From assembly GCF_016862635.1 (NCBI RefSeq), contig NZ_BONI01000096.1:1-32280 (forward strand): DNA of 32,280 nt, read 5' to 3'. Shown piece after piece: positions 28,883 to 32,280 of this stretch. Both the position numbers and the translations under genes were made by a program. The DNA comes from Catellatospora coxensis (GTDB lineage: Bacteria; Actinomycetota; Actinomycetes; Mycobacteriales; Micromonosporaceae). Position 1 is the stretch's first letter; the number at the start of each line of letters is the position of its first letter. The notes beneath the pieces are model-generated. The model worked only from the letters and a program-made list of their open reading frames with translations. It was not told where the DNA came from and did not search any database.

Positions 28883-31507
28883 CTAACGGCCCCGAGCCTG
28901 TCGAGGGGCTTGTGGGCTGCTCGACGCGCCGCCGGATGGGCACAGGATCCCGCCGGGCAGCGCGACCTGGAAGGTGTCGCGCCCGGCCGCCTTGGCGGCG
29001 TACAGGGCCTCGTCGGCCGCCTGGAGCACTCCCGCGCCCTGCGACCCGTGGTCGGGCAGCACCGCCAGTCCGATGGAGACCGTGACATTGACGTACAGGT
29101 CCGCGCCGCCGTCCCGGGCCGGCACGATGATCGGCTCCCGGCGCACCGCGTCGCACAGGCGCTCGGCGACGGCGACGCCGCCGACCTCGTCGGTCTCCGG
29201 CAGCAGCACCACGAACTCCTCGCCGCCGTGCCGGAACGCCACGTCGACCTCGCGGATCTCGTACCGGATGCGCTGGGCGAACTCGGCCAGCACGGCGTCC
29301 CCGGCGGCGTGGCCGTAGGTGTCGTTGATCTCCTTGAACCGGTCCAGGTCCAGAGCGAGCACGCACAGCCGCCGGCCGAAGCGCACCGCCCGCTCGGACT
29401 CCCGGCGCAGCGAGTCGCGCAGCGAGCGGTAGTTGAACAGCCCGGTCAGCGGGTCGGTGACGGACAGCCGCTGCGCCTCCTCGTGCACCCGTACGTTGTC
29501 GACCGCGACCGCGGCCTGCCCGGCGAAGGTGCGCAGGGTGACCAGATCGGAGTCGTCGAACTCGTCGCGGCCCAGCCGGTCGTAGAGGGCCAGCACGCCG
29601 CGCGCCGCGGGCAGCGCCCCGGGCTGCGGGAACGAGCTCGCCTCGCCCAGCCCCGGCGCCGAGAACGGCACCACCATGTACGTGCGGCAGTCCGGCTCGC
29701 CCGGGTCCAGCCGCGGCCCGTCCCGCTCGACGCGGCCCAGCCTCGGCACACCGGTGGCGGCCACGGACCCGGTCAGGCCCAGCCCGTACGGCACCCGCAG
29801 GGTGCCCCGCTCGCCGGTCGTCCAGCGCTCGTCGAGGCCCTCGGTGCACTGGCCGACCAGCGCGCCGGTGGCCGGGTCGGCCAGCAGCACCATGCCGGCC
29901 GACGCGCCGGTGGCGTGCCGGGCGGTCTGCAGGATGACCCGCAGGATGCGGTCCAGGTCGTGGGTGCTGGACAGGGTGTCGCCGAGCACGCCGAGGTGCC
30001 CGCGCAGCTGGTCGCGGCTGGCGGTCAGCGCCGCCACATACGTGTGCAGCTCCCGGGTCATGTGGTTGAACGCGGTGGCCATCCGGCCGATCTCGTCGTT
30101 GCCGCGTACCGGCACCCGGGCGTCCAGGTCGCCGCCGGCCACCCGGTCGGCGGCCGCGGCCAGCTCGACCACGGGTTCGGTGGCGGTCTTCGCCAGCCAC
30201 CAGGCCACGGTCACGGCCACCCCGGCGGTGATCAGTACGACGAGGGTGAGCAGCAGGTAGAGACCGGTCGGCGGGCGGGCGGGCAGCGACACGGCCAGCG
30301 GCAGCGGCTCCCCGGCCACCGGCCCGACCCGGGCCACCAGGTGCCCGTTGTCGGCCGCGCCGGTCGCGCCGTCGCCCAGCTTGCCCGCGTACCCGCTGAT
30401 GGTGGCCGCGTCCGCGCCGAGCATGGTGGTGTGCACCGGACCGCCCGTGCCCGGGTCCTCGGGCGCGGGGGCGAGGTCGACCTCGCGGCCGAAGTCGCCG
30501 CCGACCGGCTCGTCCCCGGCCACGCCGGTCCCCTGCGCCCCGTCCACGCCCGCCGGGCCGCCCGGGTCGATGCCGCCCGGAGCGGCGACGGCGTCGGCAG
30601 CGCCGGGCCCGTCGGCCGTCGGGTCGACGGGCAGCGCGCCGCCGGTGAGGTCGCCGGGCTGCCCCGCCGCCACGCCTGCCGCCACACCGTTGGCCCCGGC
30701 CCCGGCGAGGGCCTGCCCGTTCGTTCCGGGACCGGCGGCGGTGCCGTTCGCTCCGGGACCGGCGGGGGCGCCGTCAGTGCCGGTGCCGCCCGGGCCCGGG
30801 CCGATCGCGCCGATGCCGCCCGGAACAGCGCCGGGCATGCCGCCGATGCCGCCCGTGTCGTCCTCGGCACCGTCGGCGGTGTCGCCCGTGCCGTCCGGCT
30901 CGCCGCTGGGTTCGCCGAGGGTGCCGTCGGGGTCGGCCGCCAGGTCGGGGTCTTCGGCGGGCGCGCCCGCCGGGACGCCCGTCCCAGGCAGCAGGGTCAG
31001 CTGCGCGCCGCTGGCCTGGGCCAGGCGGCGGATCAGGTCGCCGTCGACGGTGAGGGCGGCCGAGACGGTGCCGGTCGGCTCGCCGTTCGGGCCGGCCAGC
31101 GGCACCCGGGCCGACAGCGCCTCGAATCCGGCGACCGCGTCCGGGCGCACCTGCGGGTCGGGCCCGGCGCAGTCGGCCCACGGCGGGGCCGGGGCCTGGG
31201 CGGTGGTGACACCGTCGACGCCGGTGTCGATGTGCACACCGCCCGCGAGTCCGGCGGCGACCATGCGCTCCGCAGTGGCCAGGCGCTGGTCGGCCGGGGC
31301 GGCGGCGACGCCCTCGGCGACGGCGCGCAGCTGGCCGCAGAGCGAGCCGACCGAGGTGCGCACCGAGCCGGCGGCGACGGCCAGCCGCTCGGTGGCCCGC
31401 TCGTGGGAGAGCTTGCTGACCATCGTGCCGACGAAGAAAGCGCCGAGCAGGACGGGACTGAGGACCACCGCCAGGAAGGCGGTGGTGAGCCGGGCGCGCA
31501 GTGTCAC
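28883..31507 (-). CDS. Membrane diguanylate cyclase with HAMP, GAF and GGDEF domains
   Basis: 874 residues, starting with GTG. It is predicted to make cyclic di-GMP in response to an extracytoplasmic signal. The order is: membrane helix (8-30), extracytoplasmic sensor (31-412) holding a Gly/Ala/Pro/Asp-rich insert (about 181-355), second helix (414-438), HAMP (440-492), GAF (about 510-675) and GGDEF (680-850). The active site is GGEEF at 761-765. An RxxD inhibitory site (REVD, 752-755) lies exactly five residues before it, so the enzyme should be active and product-inhibited. No EAL domain is present. The stop is 9 nt before galU. It diverges from the cyclo-ligase gene across about 150 bp. 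Confidence 0.94.
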   Translation of the reverse strand: MTLRARLTTAFLAVVLSPVLLGAFFVGTMVSKLSHERATERLAVAAGSVRTSVGSLCGQLRAVAEGVAAAPADQRLATAERMVAAGLAGGVHIDTGVDGVTTAQAPAPPWADCAGPDPQVRPDAVAGFEALSARVPLAGPNGEPTGTVSAALTVDGDLIRRLAQASGAQLTLLPGTGVPAGAPAEDPDLAADPDGTLGEPSGEPDGTGDTADGAEDDTGGIGGMPGAVPGGIGAIGPGPGGTGTDGAPAGPGANGTAAGPGTNGQALAGAGANGVAAGVAAGQPGDLTGGALPVDPTADGPGAADAVAAPGGIDPGGPAGVDGAQGTGVAGDEPVGGDFGREVDLAPAPEDPGTGGPVHTTMLGADAATISGYAGKLGDGATGAADNGHLVARVGPVAGEPLPLAVSLPARPPTGLYLLLTLVVLITAGVAVTVAWWLAKTATEPVVELAAAADRVAGGDLDARVPVRGNDEIGRMATAFNHMTRELHTYVAALTASRDQLRGHLGVLGDTLSSTHDLDRILRVILQTARHATGASAGMVLLADPATGALVGQCTEGLDERWTTGERGTLRVPYGLGLTGSVAATGVPRLGRVERDGPRLDPGEPDCRTYMVVPFSAPGLGEASSFPQPGALPAARGVLALYDRLGRDEFDDSDLVTLRTFAGQAAVAVDNVRVHEEAQRLSVTDPLTGLFNYRSLRDSLRRESERAVRFGRRLCVLALDLDRFKEINDTYGHAAGDAVLAEFAQRIRYEIREVDVAFRHGGEEFVVLLPETDEVGGVAVAERLCDAVRREPIIVPARDGGADLYVNVTVSIGLAVLPDHGSQGAGVLQAADEALYAAKAAGRDTFQVALPGGILCPSGGASSSPQAPRQARGR

Positions 31508-31593
31508 ACTTTCCCCCTCGGCGGCGGTGAAGTCACCGGGGTCAACGGCGAACGTCGCGCTAGGATGCGTCGCTTGTACAACCTGAGGACGTT

Positions 31594-31662
31594 ATGAGTG
31601 AATATTCCGTTTTGTCAGTAACCATTGCGACCGGGCGCGTCCGGGCGGGCTCGCGGCGGTGA
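31594..31662 (+). CDS. Possible 22-codon leader ORF overlapping the cyclo-ligase start
   Basis: The ATG at 31594 has a good site, GAGG, five bases upstream. The frame reads MSEYSVLSVTIATGRVRAGS, then RR and TGA at 31660-31662. This stop overlaps the GTG of the next gene (GTGA), a classic coupling arrangement, and the cyclo-ligase itself lacks a good ribosome-binding site. A -10-like TAGGAT (31561-31566) would start the transcript about 21 nt before the ATG. No homologue is recognised. It could be a translation-coupling leader. Confidence 0.45.
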   Translation: MSEYSVLSVTIATGRVRAGSRR

Positions 31663-32249
31663 CCACGCCCGTCCCCGCCAAGCGCGACCTGCGCGCCGTG
31701 GTGCTGGCGGCGCGCCGAGCGCAGACCTCGGCCGCGCTCGACGAGGCGGACACGGCGCTGGCCGCGCGGCTGCCAGAGCTGGTCGCGCCCGGCGCGGCGC
31801 TGACCGTCTGCGCGTACGTGCCGATGGCCGGCGAACCCGGCGGCCCCGGGCTGCCCGACCGGCTGGCCGCCACACCCGGCGTGGCCCGGGTGCTGCTGCC
31901 GGTGCTGCGGCCCGACCGCGATCTCGACTGGGCCGCCTACGCCGGGCCGGGGTCGCTGGCACCCGCCGCGTTCGGGCTGCGCGAGCCGGCCGGGCCACGG
32001 CTGGGCGTGACGGGGATCACCACGGCCGATCTGGTGCTGGTCCCGGCGGTCGCGGTCGACCGGCGCGGCACGCGCCTGGGCCGCGGCGGGGGCAGCTACG
32101 ACCGCGCCCTGGCCCGGGTGAGCGGCGGCACGCCGGTGATCGCGCTGCTGTACGACGGCGAACTGCTCGACGAGATCCCCGCCGAAGCACACGACCAGCG
32201 CGTGAACGGCATGCTCACACCGAGCGGCCTGCGGCGCATTCCCGGCTGA
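31659..32249 (+). CDS. 5-formyltetrahydrofolate cyclo-ligase
   Basis: 196 residues starting with GTG. It converts 5-formyltetrahydrofolate to 5,10-methenyltetrahydrofolate with ATP, returning stored folate to one-carbon metabolism. Typical features are the basic N-terminus KRDLRAVVLAARRAQ, the central VLLPVLRPDRDLDWAAY and FGLREPAGP, and the nucleotide-binding LVPAVAVDRRGTRLGRGGGS followed by YDRAL, ending with HDQRVNGMLTPSG. It is divergent from the galU side, as in Mycobacterium (Rv0992c/Rv0993), except that a diguanylate cyclase gene lies between. Translation may depend on the overlapping leader ORF, since no ribosome-binding site precedes the GTG. Confidence 0.93.
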   Translation: MTTPVPAKRDLRAVVLAARRAQTSAALDEADTALAARLPELVAPGAALTVCAYVPMAGEPGGPGLPDRLAATPGVARVLLPVLRPDRDLDWAAYAGPGSLAPAAFGLREPAGPRLGVTGITTADLVLVPAVAVDRRGTRLGRGGGSYDRALARVSGGTPVIALLYDGELLDEIPAEAHDQRVNGMLTPSGLRRIPG

Positions 32250-32252
32250 CGC

Positions 32253-32280
32253 ATGAGCGAGCTCGCGAGCGAATCAGCGG
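32253..32280 (+). other. Repeat-like sequence or start of a next ORF at the right edge
   Basis: Four bases past the cyclo-ligase stop an ATG opens a frame, MSELASESA, to the end of the window. The DNA (ATGAGCGAGCTCGCGAGCGA, then ATCAG) matches the repeat at 26597-26623. It may be the repeat itself or the N-terminus of the next gene; the window ends before this can be decided. Confidence 0.4.

Noticed and set aside
27899-31597. Open frame of over 1200 codons on the plus strand
   Set aside because: It is antisense to galU and the diguanylate cyclase gene, is Gln/His/Arg-rich, and has no domain motifs. It is a shadow of high-GC codon bias.

Overview
The window is high-GC actinobacterial chromosome, most likely Micromonosporaceae. 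I base this on the very GC-rich third codon positions, frequent GTG starts, and a core gene order (formyltetrahydrofolate cyclo-ligase / galU / moeA-type glp / rimJ / glpR ... pmt / rsmI / metG / tatD / ksgA / ispE / pth / rplY / prs / glmU) that is shared, from memory, with Mycobacterium and Streptomyces. The genus cannot be fixed from sequence alone. This is housekeeping chromosome with lineage-specific insertions, not a mobile island: I found no integrase, transposase, phage gene or CRISPR array.

Layout. 1-2559 (minus): a membrane sugar-1-phosphate transferase, cysQ and the first codons of cysD. 2683-7393 (mostly minus): tRNA-Gln, glmU, prs, rplY and pth, interrupted by an antisense 79-residue LuxR-type HTH gene that has its own promoter and a shared bidirectional terminator. 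7408-9982: an HTH/LAGLIDADG-like protein, then a fatty acid desaturase and TetR regulator with a tandem operator-like element over the desaturase promoter. 10017-14944 (minus): ksgA, ispE, an ABC-F ATPase and two tandem DUF4383 membrane proteins. 14997-17210 (minus): tatD and a cytochrome P450 that occupies the place where rpfB usually sits. 17344-20348: an unrecognised 410-residue protein convergent with metG. 20473-24754: a proline/alanine-rich membrane protein, rsmI and a protein O-mannosyltransferase. 24872-32280: tRNA-Ala, then the galU-glp-rimJ-glpR operon (the last protein resembles the SepX/GlpR division factor), a HAMP-GAF-GGDEF diguanylate cyclase, and the cyclo-ligase with a short overlapping leader ORF.

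The genes cover translation (pth, rplY, metG, ksgA, rsmI, two tRNAs), envelope precursors (glmU, ispE, galU, pmt, sugar transferase), nucleotide and folate metabolism (prs, cyclo-ligase), sulfate assimilation (cysQ, cysD), lipid desaturation with its regulator, and division/signalling (glp-glpR, diguanylate cyclase).

The most unusual signal is non-coding. Three intergenic elements of 57-67 bp at 4218-4284, 13989-14045 and 22135-22193 share nearly identical long inverted-repeat arms with unrelated loops. Each lies 27-48 nt past a stop codon, and a base pair covaries between copies. They look like one dispersed hairpin family, either REP-like or transcript 3'-end elements. A second short repeat (ATGAGCGAGC...GCGAGCGAATCA) occurs at 26597-26623 and at the right edge.
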